A stretch of 64,000 bases of DNA from Torulaspora globosa. Lineage: Eukaryota; Ascomycota; Saccharomycetes; Saccharomycetales; Saccharomycetaceae. The position numbers were made by a program, and so were the translations under genes. Position 1 is the stretch's first letter. Every line of letters starts with the position of its first letter. Below, piece by piece: positions 32,442-41,056 of the stretch. The stretch is from contig NC_050727.1 of the NCBI RefSeq assembly GCF_014133895.1, positions 868,001 through 932,000 of the forward strand. Direction: 5' to 3'. Under the pieces are notes generated by a model. It was not told where the DNA came from, searched no databases, and saw only the letters and a list, made by a program, of their open reading frames with translations.

Positions 32442-33428
32442 ATGCTGAGATCTACTTTTAGCAGGACACCTGCATTGCGTCGTCTATTCTCTCGCGAGGC
32501 CACTCCCAATGATAGAACAATTAAGAACTTGAGTTTGCCGGAAAGTACTAAGGTGATTATTCAAGGATTCACCGGGAAACAGGCTACTTTCCATGCCAAA
32601 ATTTCTCAAGAATACGGCACAAACATTGTTGGTGGTACCAATCCTAAGAAGGCTGGACAAATGCATTTGGGCCAGCCGGTTTTCGCTAGTGTGAAGGATG
32701 CCATGAAAGAGACTGGGGCTACTGCTTCTGGGATTTTTGTTCCACCACCAATTGCGGCAGCGGCGATTAAGGAAGCCATTGAGGCGGAGATCCCATTGGC
32801 AGTTTGTATCACTGAGGGTATTCCACAGCACGACATGCTATACGTTGCTGAGATGTTGAAATCGCAGGATAAAACAAGGCTGGTGGGCCCTAATTGCCCG
32901 GGTATCATCAATCCCGGAAGCAAGGTAAGGATTGGCATTCAGCCGCCAAAGATCTTCAAGCCAGGTAAAATCGGTATCATCTCGAAATCGGGAACCTTGA
33001 CCTACGAAGCGGTTCAGCAGACCACATTGGCTGGGTTGGGTCAAACGCTGGTTATCGGAATGGGAGGTGATGCTTTCCCTGGCACAGATTTTATCGATTC
33101 CTTGAAATTGTTCATGGATGACCCTGCCACTGAAGGTATCATCATGCTAGGTGAAATTGGTGGCCAAGCTGAGATTGAGGCAGCTGAGTTCCTGAAGGAG
33201 TACAACTTCTCGAAGCCAAACCCATTACCTGTCGCCTCTTTCATTGCCGGTAACGTTGCTGGTCAAATGAAGGGTGTTAGAATGGGCCATTCCGGTGCTA
33301 TTGTAGAAGGTTCTGGTACCGATGCCGACTCTAAGAAGAAGGCTTTGAGAGAGGCTGGCGTTGTCGTTGTCGAATCCCCTGGCCATTTGGGTAAGGCGCT
33401 TCTAGATGAATTCGCAAGATTGAAATAA
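32442..33428 (+). CDS. LSC1: Succinyl-CoA ligase (ADP-forming) alpha subunit, mitochondrial
   Basis: Seen: 328 codons (329 in S. cerevisiae). The presequence [19 protein letters not shown] is basic with no acidic residue before the end. A CoA-binding fold with [15 protein letters not shown] follows, then [31 protein letters not shown] and [15 protein letters not shown]. The catalytic phosphohistidine lies in [14 protein letters not shown]. Known: with Lsc2 it converts succinyl-CoA to succinate with ATP formation in the TCA cycle. Located after ARP8 as YOR142W follows YOR141C. Confidence 0.98.
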   Translation: MLRSTFSRTPALRRLFSREATPNDRTIKNLSLPESTKVIIQGFTGKQATFHAKISQEYGTNIVGGTNPKKAGQMHLGQPVFASVKDAMKETGATASGIFVPPPIAAAAIKEAIEAEIPLAVCITEGIPQHDMLYVAEMLKSQDKTRLVGPNCPGIINPGSKVRIGIQPPKIFKPGKIGIISKSGTLTYEAVQQTTLAGLGQTLVIGMGGDAFPGTDFIDSLKLFMDDPATEGIIMLGEIGGQAEIEAAEFLKEYNFSKPNPLPVASFIAGNVAGQMKGVRMGHSGAIVEGSGTDADSKKKALREAGVVVVESPGHLGKALLDEFARLK

Positions 33429-35006
33429 TTGTAATTAGTGCTCAACGCAGCTGCGCTTCATATTCCGATATCGCATACCTTTTTGAAACGTTGTGGTTTC
33501 ACTCAGGCTGTCTTTGGAGTTTTGCATAGCAATAACTAGATAGATAGTAGAATTAATTCATCACGTCTTGTACATTTTTATTCATCGAAAGTGAGATCAA
33601 CTACGCCTGAATGACAGTCACGTAGGCATATCATCGGGCTGTGACTGAACTTGCCTATTTATGTGTCGGATGGGATCATCCGAATCATATTACAGTCAGT
33701 ACCAAGCAAATGAGTTTGATACAAGGGCAAAAATTGACACCATGGGATGTGCTGCCAGGTATTAAGGCTGAAATAAAGTTCCCAGAAATTATATAAATGG
33801 CGATTCTGCATCTGGCCTGGCCGTTTGATACAAGCCCGAGTAGCGTCAAAACTCACCGGGACAATGACCAAATGCGTTTCTTCAGTACCACAAACTCACC
33901 AATAACCTGTTTCGGCCCTCAGAATAAATCTTGGCTGCTCATCGATATTACTGGCGGATTAGCAATACTACAAGTCTATAAAAGATGTTATGGGCAATCC
34001 ATAAGAAGTATATGTTCCCATGATTCAACATGGCAAGATTTGCTTTAGCTCGAACGTAGTTCAGTCGAATAAATCGCTGACAAGCGAAAGAAACTCAGTA
34101 ATAACGGTTGGAAAGAATTCGGCATTATGATAATATTGATAAAAGACCTCATAGTGTTACAATTCTATCATACATTTATCAGCTTCCATATGCGGTATCG
34201 CTCTGCAGGATTCAATTGTGTTAATAATTCTGATGGTTATCAATAGGCAACACAACACCCAGCTTTTGGTAAATGATTTAGCAACTGATGCGTGCCCTTT
34301 TCATGCTAAGTGTATGTTGTAAGAATAACGAAGTCCATCAGATAAGTTTTACGGCTTCAACATGCGCCAGTGGAACGGGTGGCTCTTTATCAGGGAAGAC
34401 GCATAATCCCAATCATTGCCCTAACATATCCTTCGGAGAGCATTACCAGGGGCTGCTTGATGCTAAAATTAAAATACCATTAGACCATTATTCGTGTGAA
34501 GCTCGGTTGGTCGACTGTGAATATTGGAAATCTAGGTTTTATCGTGTAGCTATAAGGTCAACATTCCTATTTGCTAACAATGTTGTGGACAGAGACTGAT
34601 GATCACTAACAAACATGTAGAACCGCAAATTAACTGCTCGATCTGGTTACTATTAGGGTATGTGCTCTTCAACAGTTCGTCTAGTTTCATCTACCAATTT
34701 GGCTGGCATCGTATCGTAAATCAGAAGGCATTATGGGAACTCACGATGACCTATGATAATCTATGTTGAGCAGCTGTGATGATCTAACTTCCTTGTTTAG
34801 ACTGTGACGGTACGCCTTGAACTTTTCAGCGAAAAGAATAGGTGCCCAGGGCATATATCGCTATACCAACGTGAGTGGTCTGTCATCGATTTTAATCCAT
34901 TGGTGGCGGCTAGAAATTCAAATAAAACGTATAAAAGGGCGAAATGAGTATAGTAGATTCAACTATAAATATGTTGGATTAGATTCTCCTCCTAAGAACA
35001 CTTGTA
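33429..35006. other. Gene-poor region between LSC1 and tRNA-Gly
   Basis: Seen: 1578 bases with only short, unrecognised open frames; the longest ATG-started plus-strand frame starts at 34288 and gives 103 residues of no recognisable type. A TATAAAAG at 34930-34937 lies about 75 bases before the tRNA. The stretch 34581-35000 begins TGTTG and ends AACA, as an LTR might, but no target-site duplication is visible. It is the largest gap without a gene in the window. tRNA flanks in yeast often collect retrotransposon remnants, but I cannot confirm one. Confidence 0.45.
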
Positions 35007-35078
35007 GCGCAAGTAGTTCAGTGGTTAGAATCCATGCTTCCCAAGCATGGGGCCCGGGTTCGATTCCCGGCTTGCGCA
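35007..35078 (+). tRNA. tRNA-Gly, anticodon CCC
   Basis: Seen: a complete 72-base cloverleaf without intron. The acceptor stem GCGCAAG pairs with CTTGCGC, discriminator A (35078). The D stem GTTC/GAAT has one G-T pair. The anticodon stem CATGC/GCATG encloses TTCCCAA with anticodon CCC at 35040-35042. The T arm is CCGGG-TTCGATT-CCCGG. Internal promoter: A box TAGTTCAGTGG (35014-35024) and B box GGTTCGATTCC (35057-35067). It decodes GGG. Confidence 0.98.
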
Positions 35079-35080
35079 TC

Positions 35081-35086
35081 TTTTTT
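35081..35086 (+). terminator. RNA polymerase III terminator of tRNA-Gly
   Basis: Seen: a run of six T beginning two bases after the mature 3' end of the tRNA. Confidence 0.9.
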
Positions 35087-35167
35087 AACTTCCGAAATAA
35101 AGATGCCTGCCAAGTGCGTAGCTTCAGACCGAACTGGAATAGCTTCTAATCGCCTGCTGTATCGTTA

Positions 35168-36118
35168 TCATATGTACTCTGCTAGTCTATCAATATAAAC
35201 CTCAACGTTCATGACAATACCGTCTTTTACATTGATGTAACATTTGTCGATGCCAGCAAATCTGTTACTGCTACTGAGTTTGCCACTGGCCACACTGGTT
35301 TCCCAGAGTCCTACGTCCCATTTCAGGCCCGCGGTCTCATAAATCTCGGTGGGTCCGTTCAATGGCAATAACCCACAGTTCCCGATACACTTTTCTCTAA
35401 AGTCCGCTGTATACTCGAGTAGAACACCACCAGAGGGAACAAAAAAGATCAAATCGGTGGCACTCAGATAGCTTAGCCTAAATTGGCTCGCTGAAGATGA
35501 CAGCTTATAAAGCTGCGTGATGGAGTGCATCGTCTGATCAAAGCGACCGTCAATGGCGCCTATAGCCAGCAGGCTGATTTTCTCCGATTCACGGTGACCA
35601 CTTGAACCCAGGATACGATAGTACCAATCGTGTATCCCAGAATTTATCTCAATTGAATGGTTCTCTTGCTTTGACTGTGATATTTGCGATACGAAGCTTG
35701 CATCGTTGAAGTGAATCGAAATCAGATGCAAAGCCTTGGTGAAATCGGTCGAAAACTGGCTTCTCTGTTTAATCAATATAACCCCTGCATTTCTGTAATA
35801 TTGCTCAACTTCTGGCTTAAGAGAATCAAAATCACCGATAATATAATCAGGCAAGTAATATGCTCTAGCTGGTTCATTACCATCGAAAAAGTCGTACAGG
35901 CGATTTGCACCTCCATCGGCGCATACCTTCAGCTTGAAAAGTCCCCATAACTTCAAAAAAACTGACGGTATGTTGATCTTTTGGTTCAAAATCAGCAGAA
36001 CAGATCTGGTCCTGCTTGCAGGCTTGATGCAGCCCTTCAAGTCAAGCCTGTGAGAATACTTTGATGGGTCAATTGCGACGGGAATTCTCTCTTCGTTCTC
36101 CTTACACCATTCTGACAT
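35168..36118 (-). CDS. THI80: Thiamine pyrophosphokinase
   Basis: Seen: 316 codons (319 in S. cerevisiae). The catalytic-domain motifs are present: VCADGGANRLYDFF, YLPDYIIGDFDSL with its acidic pair, and FSTDFTKAL. The C-terminal beta domain that binds thiamine contains a conserved NGPTEIYETAGLKWD. Known: Thi80 converts thiamine plus ATP to thiamine pyrophosphate in the cytosol and is needed for growth. It diverges from SPT3 over about 200 bases. This is its normal syntenic place (YOR143C), so its presence beside THI4 fragments 30 kb away is taken as coincidence. Confidence 0.96.
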   Translation of the reverse strand: MSEWCKENEERIPVAIDPSKYSHRLDLKGCIKPASRTRSVLLILNQKINIPSVFLKLWGLFKLKVCADGGANRLYDFFDGNEPARAYYLPDYIIGDFDSLKPEVEQYYRNAGVILIKQRSQFSTDFTKALHLISIHFNDASFVSQISQSKQENHSIEINSGIHDWYYRILGSSGHRESEKISLLAIGAIDGRFDQTMHSITQLYKLSSSASQFRLSYLSATDLIFFVPSGGVLLEYTADFREKCIGNCGLLPLNGPTEIYETAGLKWDVGLWETSVASGKLSSSNRFAGIDKCYINVKDGIVMNVEVYIDRLAEYI

Positions 36119-36324
36119 GTGGGATAGACCTGCCTTGTTAGCTGTTAAAGATTGTGTGTCTACACTATCTTTCCAGTAAGTTGTAGTAATTCTTCACTGT
36201 ATGTATGTTTTCAAGACCATTAGACATTAGACCTCGAGATAGCCTTAGAAAACAGGAAGCATAGAACTAGCCCCAGAAGAGAGCCTGAAAGAAGCGTTGG
36301 GATCACGAATAAGATAGATTGAGG

Positions 36325-37311
36325 ATGGACAAGCACAAGTATCGTGTAGAGATCCAGCAGATGATGTTTGTCTTTGGAGAGACGAACGATCCGCCGGTTG
36401 AGACTACGTCGTTGATTGAGGATATTGTTCGAGGACAGGTGATGGAAATTCTGCTTCAGGCTACCAAGACCGCTCAGGCACGCAACAGCAAGACGATCTT
36501 GCCGGAAGATGTGATTTTCTTAATCCGGCACGATAAGGCCAAGGTTAATCGTTTGAGAACTTATCTGCTATGGAAGGACCTGCGAAAAAACGCCAAGGAC
36601 CAGGACGCTGTTGCTGCAGGATCTAGCTCGGGTGGACCGGGAGATGAGGAAGAAAAGAAGGGTGCGGCAGAAAAGGATGACAAGGACGGTGGAAATGTGA
36701 TGAAAGTGAGGAAATCGCAGATCAAGCTGCCATGGGATCTTCAATTCATGTTCAATGAACAGCCGTTGGAAAATAACGATGATGATGAGGAACTTGATGA
36801 AGATGAAAGAGAGGCAAATCTAGCGACTTTGAAGAAACTGAAGATGGCCGATGATCGTACAAAGAACATGACCAAAGAAGAGTATGTACATTGGTCGGAT
36901 TGTCGTCAAGCCAGTTTCACATTCAGGAAGGCAAAAAGATTCAAGGACTGGTCAGGTATTTCGCAGCTGACCGATAGTAAGCCGCACGACGATGTTATTG
37001 ATATACTTGGGTTTCTGACGTTCGAAATCGTGTCTTCCTTGACAGAGGCTGCGCTCAAGATCAAGAAACATGAGCAAAGGCTGCAATTACAGAAGGATGA
37101 ACTACAACAAAATGGCTCGGATTTCAATTTCGAAGTCACAAAAATGCACCGAAAGAAAAGGCTTTTCGATGGCCCTGACAACGTTGTAAATCCTTTAAAG
37201 AGGAAACATGTGGAAGAGGCGTGGCGCACACTCCAGACTATCGATATGAAACATAGGGCTTTGACAAACTTCAGAGGTGGCAGGTTCAGTTCTCGACCGA
37301 TCATTATGTAA
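36325..37311 (+). CDS. SPT3: SAGA subunit Spt3 (histone-fold)
   Basis: Seen: 328 codons from ATG 36325 (337 in S. cerevisiae). The first histone fold starts MDKHKYRVEIQQMMFVFGE and includes RNSKTILPEDVIFLIRHDKAKVNRLRTYL. A charged linker with KSQIKLPWDLQFMFNE follows, then a second histone fold around DDVIDILGFLTFEIVSSLTE. The end HRALTNFRGGRFSSRPIIM is strongly conserved. Known: Spt3 pairs its two histone folds internally and delivers TBP to promoters within SAGA. In S. cerevisiae it is YDR392W. Here it is inserted between the YOR143C and YOR144C orthologues, a clear sign of the unduplicated ancestral order. Confidence 0.97.
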   Translation: MDKHKYRVEIQQMMFVFGETNDPPVETTSLIEDIVRGQVMEILLQATKTAQARNSKTILPEDVIFLIRHDKAKVNRLRTYLLWKDLRKNAKDQDAVAAGSSSGGPGDEEEKKGAAEKDDKDGGNVMKVRKSQIKLPWDLQFMFNEQPLENNDDDEELDEDEREANLATLKKLKMADDRTKNMTKEEYVHWSDCRQASFTFRKAKRFKDWSGISQLTDSKPHDDVIDILGFLTFEIVSSLTEAALKIKKHEQRLQLQKDELQQNGSDFNFEVTKMHRKKRLFDGPDNVVNPLKRKHVEEAWRTLQTIDMKHRALTNFRGGRFSSRPIIM

Positions 37312-37382
37312 AAAGTTGATTGAATATGCAGGTTTATGTAGTGCAAATAAGGAATGCCGGTTGAAAAAGACTAAATGTTTTT

Positions 37383-39674
37383 TTATCGCCAACTGTCTAT
37401 AACAGGCTTCGGGTCAGCTTGAAACCATATTGGCTTGAGCAATCGCTCACGAGTCAAGCGCCATGCAACTTCATTATACTGTGCTTTCTCAACACCTTCG
37501 CACTGCTCAAGAAATAGCTTCCTGTTTTCTTGTTTTATTTGAAACTCTTTCTTGGCAATCTCGAGCACGTAGGGATTGATTTGCTCCTTGATACTTGTAC
37601 TAGTATTGATTTCGAAATCAAAAACTACAGACTCGTTGTGATCCTGTGAGGAGCAGGAACCGTCAAAACCTTCAAGTATTTCTTGAATCTTTCTAGAGTT
37701 TCTAGTCTTTCGGAACCTGACGCCCGCCAAGCCTTTTTTTTCAATTCTTGTGCTCAAATAACTGATGCTTGCTTTCTTCATCTTATCATAACGTGCTCTC
37801 TGGAGTTTGCTATACTTTGTGAGCTTGGCGAGTTCAGTATTTGGTAATATCTCCTTCAAATATTCTCCTATGTTTAGCTCGAATGGTAATTGAGCTTGAT
37901 TAACATTATCAACCAGATGAAGTCTGTAGTCTACCATATAATCACTCTGGAGACGTTGCTGTTCGTCGGACATGTTTCCCACCATTGCTTGGGTGTGAGG
38001 TGTCATTAGAGTTTTGTCGGCATCATGCAAAATTGAAGATTTCCAGTAGGTTTTGCTCTCCAGCACATCTGTCCACGAGAGGAGTTCGGCACACTCTAAA
38101 GCCTCAGCTAAGTTCTGCTTTGGAGGCTTCGGTTGAGGAGATGCCTCTGGTACTTTGAGCTCGCCAGGGGGCGTACAACAAAACTCGAGGTCCATCAGAC
38201 ATTTCCTTATATCTTTTTTGCTACAGGTTACAAGCACCTGCAGAATGCTTTGATCAATTTCGACATCAAGTTTTCGACAGTACCGCTCCAAAAACTTGGT
38301 AACAGTTTGATGGGAAACTCGTTTGCAATGAAACAGGGAATTCTCGCTTACAGCCAGATGAACCAGGTTGCTGGGCACGAAGTTGAGGTCTCTGCAGAGC
38401 ATGATAATAGGCCTTCGGGTCGTCAAAAGTACTTTTTCGATCGTTTGCCAAAAAAACTTGTCATGTTCCTTGAATAATACGTCAACGTCGTCTAGTAGAA
38501 TGATTCCTTTAGATCCTTGACCTTTTACGTAATGTGTCGTCGAAAATTCCAGAAGACTCTCCAGGATATCTTTCTTCGACCTATTACTCGATGCATTTAC
38601 TTCATATATTTGACCTCCGTGGTCTTTCATAAGTACCTCTATCAGAACGTTCTTGCCTATTCCATCACCGAACAAGATCATGAGTGGCACAAAGTCTTCT
38701 CTCAGCCTAGCGTCATCCATTTCATCATCCACAATGAAGGAATCTAAAGGATCATCTTCAATGCGCTGACGCTTGAGCATTTTGTTTCTAGTAGTCGGTT
38801 TCTTTAGTTTTATAAACGCTTGCGCGACCCATTCACTGACGTTCTCCTTTAATGAAGGTTCCAGCAGTACCTCTTTCAGCGATTTGGGTTTCAGAAGTTC
38901 TGGCCATAGAACACTGTACTTTCTTCTCGTTTTGACTATTTTAACCCTTCTGAACCTACTATTCAGACCGTCTCTAATTTTTAGAGTTTTGTATTCATCG
39001 AGAGTGAAAGGTATCGTCTGCGGCGCAACAGTTTCTCGAGCATTTAAACATATTTTGAGACCTTTGCGATCAATAATATCATCTGGTGGTTCAATCAGTT
39101 GTCGGCTCGGAAAGGGTGCTTGATTTATTGCCACGACCCGCTTACTCTTTCTGCTCTCGCTTCCGATGAAGCTGCTGGAGACGACAGATGAATTTAACTT
39201 GACTTGCTTTTCTGTAGAGGGCTTAAAAGAATTGAAAAGGTCTTTCAATGCTGTTTTCTTGAAATTCGAGGGAGCAGTAACTCGACTAACCGTTGTCAGC
39301 AACTCCTCAGCTCCTTCGTTTTCGAGATTTTGCTCGTCGTTGAAGTCATCATCAAGCGATATAACCTCAGCTTTCTCAACGCTGCCTTTCACTGGTTGTG
39401 GATCAGCTTTCCGGAGACGACTGTTCATAAGGAAGCTTTGAACCGACCCACCTGACTTTTCCTGAGATGCTATTTCACTAGTAGCCAGAGATGGAGAAGA
39501 GTTCAGTCCCATCGACGTGTCTATTGATTCCATTGTTTCGTCTTCGTCACGCATCGACTCTCTTTTTTGATCCTCTATATACGCTATTGCTTCCTCATCG
39601 CTCGCTTCCTCTCCGCTCTTCCTTGCCCCACCATAGCCATTGAGCAATTCCGTTAAAGTGGTAGCTTTCTTCAT
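37383..39674 (-). CDS. ELG1: RFC-like clamp unloader subunit Elg1
   Basis: Seen: 763 codons from ATG 39674 (791 in S. cerevisiae). The N-terminus is Ser/Glu-rich and divergent. An RFC-type AAA+ region follows, with a nucleotide-loop position reading LFGDGIGKNVLIEV and a Walker B ILLDDVDVLF. The P-loop is degenerate: the first glycine is replaced and the usual Ser/Thr after GK is Asn. The C-terminal third holds LLSWTDVLESKTY and an RFC collar-like helical region. Known: Elg1 with Rfc2-5 removes PCNA, particularly SUMO-modified PCNA, from DNA after replication. Converges on SPT3 with about 70 bases between stops. Confidence 0.88.
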   Translation of the reverse strand: MKKATTLTELLNGYGGARKSGEEASDEEAIAYIEDQKRESMRDEDETMESIDTSMGLNSSPSLATSEIASQEKSGGSVQSFLMNSRLRKADPQPVKGSVEKAEVISLDDDFNDEQNLENEGAEELLTTVSRVTAPSNFKKTALKDLFNSFKPSTEKQVKLNSSVVSSSFIGSESRKSKRVVAINQAPFPSRQLIEPPDDIIDRKGLKICLNARETVAPQTIPFTLDEYKTLKIRDGLNSRFRRVKIVKTRRKYSVLWPELLKPKSLKEVLLEPSLKENVSEWVAQAFIKLKKPTTRNKMLKRQRIEDDPLDSFIVDDEMDDARLREDFVPLMILFGDGIGKNVLIEVLMKDHGGQIYEVNASSNRSKKDILESLLEFSTTHYVKGQGSKGIILLDDVDVLFKEHDKFFWQTIEKVLLTTRRPIIMLCRDLNFVPSNLVHLAVSENSLFHCKRVSHQTVTKFLERYCRKLDVEIDQSILQVLVTCSKKDIRKCLMDLEFCCTPPGELKVPEASPQPKPPKQNLAEALECAELLSWTDVLESKTYWKSSILHDADKTLMTPHTQAMVGNMSDEQQRLQSDYMVDYRLHLVDNVNQAQLPFELNIGEYLKEILPNTELAKLTKYSKLQRARYDKMKKASISYLSTRIEKKGLAGVRFRKTRNSRKIQEILEGFDGSCSSQDHNESVVFDFEINTSTSIKEQINPYVLEIAKKEFQIKQENRKLFLEQCEGVEKAQYNEVAWRLTRERLLKPIWFQADPKPVIDSWR

Positions 39675-39859
39675 CTCATTCAAGCATAATCGAGCAGCTC
39701 AAACCGCGAATGACAGTTATACCAGCAAATTTCCCAAATACTGACGCGTATTTGTACCAAGTAGTGTTGTTGTTCGCGTCTTCCTGAACACGCGATGACA
39801 TACTGTGATAATTCTTCCTATACTATACAAAATATTATACTCTAAGTTAAATCCCAACT

Positions 39860-40681
39860 TCAATAGCGCTCCTTCAGTCTTGAAGCAACAGTACGTAGGT
39901 TACCGTAAACCTTCCCTGGAGGAGAACCCAGGATCAGGCTCACGACTGCTTCCCGTGCCATCCTGATGTGCGTGAAACCACCAAGGATGTGGATCTTAGC
40001 GTCAGCCAGCACGATTCTGGTTCTTGTGGCATTCTCGATGGCAAACTTTGTCTTACCGTCCTTGCCCGCAATACGACCAATGGCCCTTGAAAGATGGTCC
40101 CCATTCAGGGTCTTTACGTCCTTGATCTCAAAGGTTTCAATGTACAAATCGTCCAATCTAAGCAGCGCAATAGAATCGTCGAGGTCGAACCCCAGGGTAA
40201 AGGCCTTGATGAAGTCCGCACCCTTCTGCAGAGCTCCTGGATCTGTTGTATGTTTAGGGTTTGTTCTCAACTCCACTGACTTTGTCTTCAAGTTCATTCT
40301 AACCTGCAGCTTTAAATGTTCGACGAGAGGAGGATATATCTTAGTCCAGTTATTCCTCAATGGGGTCATTCTGTGAGGTGGGACTGCAACTTTACGACTC
40401 TCCAGCTTAACCTTAGCGTTCTTGGCTAGGTTTGCAGAACCAAACCGCGGTTTCCCTTGTTCATCCAGTACGACTGCTTTTGACTCGCGGATTTGCTGTT
40501 CCTTATCTTGCTCTGTGGTCGATTCATCCGCGACAGCCTCCTCTTCCTGTCCAACCATCACATCATCATCGTCCTCATCGATTTCCCGAGTGTTGTCCAC
40601 TCCTATGATCCTGCTAGCACCGTCACCACCAGCATTCTCGCTCACGGTATCTTTCTTCTTCAAAGCTGTTGGTGCCACCAT
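39860..40681 (-). CDS. PNO1: Pno1/Dim2, KH-domain 40S ribosome assembly factor
   Basis: Seen: 273 codons (274 in S. cerevisiae). An acidic N-terminus is followed by VAVPPHRMTPLRNNWTKIYPP. A KH-like fold and a C-terminal KH domain contain SRAIGRIAGKDGKTKFAIEN and RTRIVLADAKIHILGGF. The end GNLRTVASRLKERY is near-invariant in the family. Known: Pno1 binds Nob1 and the 18S rRNA 3' end in pre-40S particles and is needed for processing and Dim1 methylation. Its upstream region has PAC and RRPE elements. Confidence 0.97.
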   Translation of the reverse strand: MVAPTALKKKDTVSENAGGDGASRIIGVDNTREIDEDDDDVMVGQEEEAVADESTTEQDKEQQIRESKAVVLDEQGKPRFGSANLAKNAKVKLESRKVAVPPHRMTPLRNNWTKIYPPLVEHLKLQVRMNLKTKSVELRTNPKHTTDPGALQKGADFIKAFTLGFDLDDSIALLRLDDLYIETFEIKDVKTLNGDHLSRAIGRIAGKDGKTKFAIENATRTRIVLADAKIHILGGFTHIRMAREAVVSLILGSPPGKVYGNLRTVASRLKERY

Positions 40682-40771
40682 ATCTGTACAAGCCTCTGAT
40701 CGACTCTTGAAAGCCAGCTACTAATAGACAAGAACAGATCTGCCAACTCGATAACAGAATTGTTATCTTTT

Positions 40772-40801
40772 CGATGAGATGAGATGAGCAGTGAAAAATT
40801 T
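40772..40801. promoter_or_regulatory. PAC and RRPE elements upstream of PNO1
   Basis: Seen: CGATGAGATGAGATGAG (40772-40788) matches the PAC core GATGAG, and TGAAAAATTT (40792-40801) matches RRPE; they lie about 90-120 bases from the PNO1 ATG. Known: these sites bind Dot6/Tod6 and Stb3 and mark ribosome-biogenesis genes. The region 40682-41056 also serves MDM32, which faces the other way. Confidence 0.75.
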
Positions 40802-41056
40802 GACCACTGTATAAGTATAAGATTGCTTACTTGAAGAAGCAAAAAACGTGATTATTTTAGCTTGCTTTGAAGCGGCAATTGATCGCCTTGGCTCATAATC
40901 TACAATGTGGTGGCTGGAAGATTGCGGTTTTTGGCTCTGGGCTTCGAAGCTTCTACGTACGGTCAAGACTTGGCTCGTAACTTTCCGACATAAAGTATCT
41001 TATTATGACCAAGATGCTTCAGTGGCGGAACATCGCATGGCACCATTGTGGTACAA

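Noticed and set aside
33504..33564. C/D-box snoRNA-like pair on the minus strand (GTGATGA ... CTGA)
   Set aside because: No terminal stem forms next to the boxes, and no rRNA-complementary guide could be shown.
34581..35000. Possible solo LTR (TGTTG...AACA) ending just upstream of the tRNA gene
   Set aside because: No 5-bp target duplication at the ends and no recognisable Ty3/sigma sequence; the terminal match is only a few bases.
35168..36118. THI80 as functionally linked to the THI4 fragments
   Set aside because: THI80 is at its ancestral syntenic place 30 kb away; the shared thiamine theme is most simply chance.
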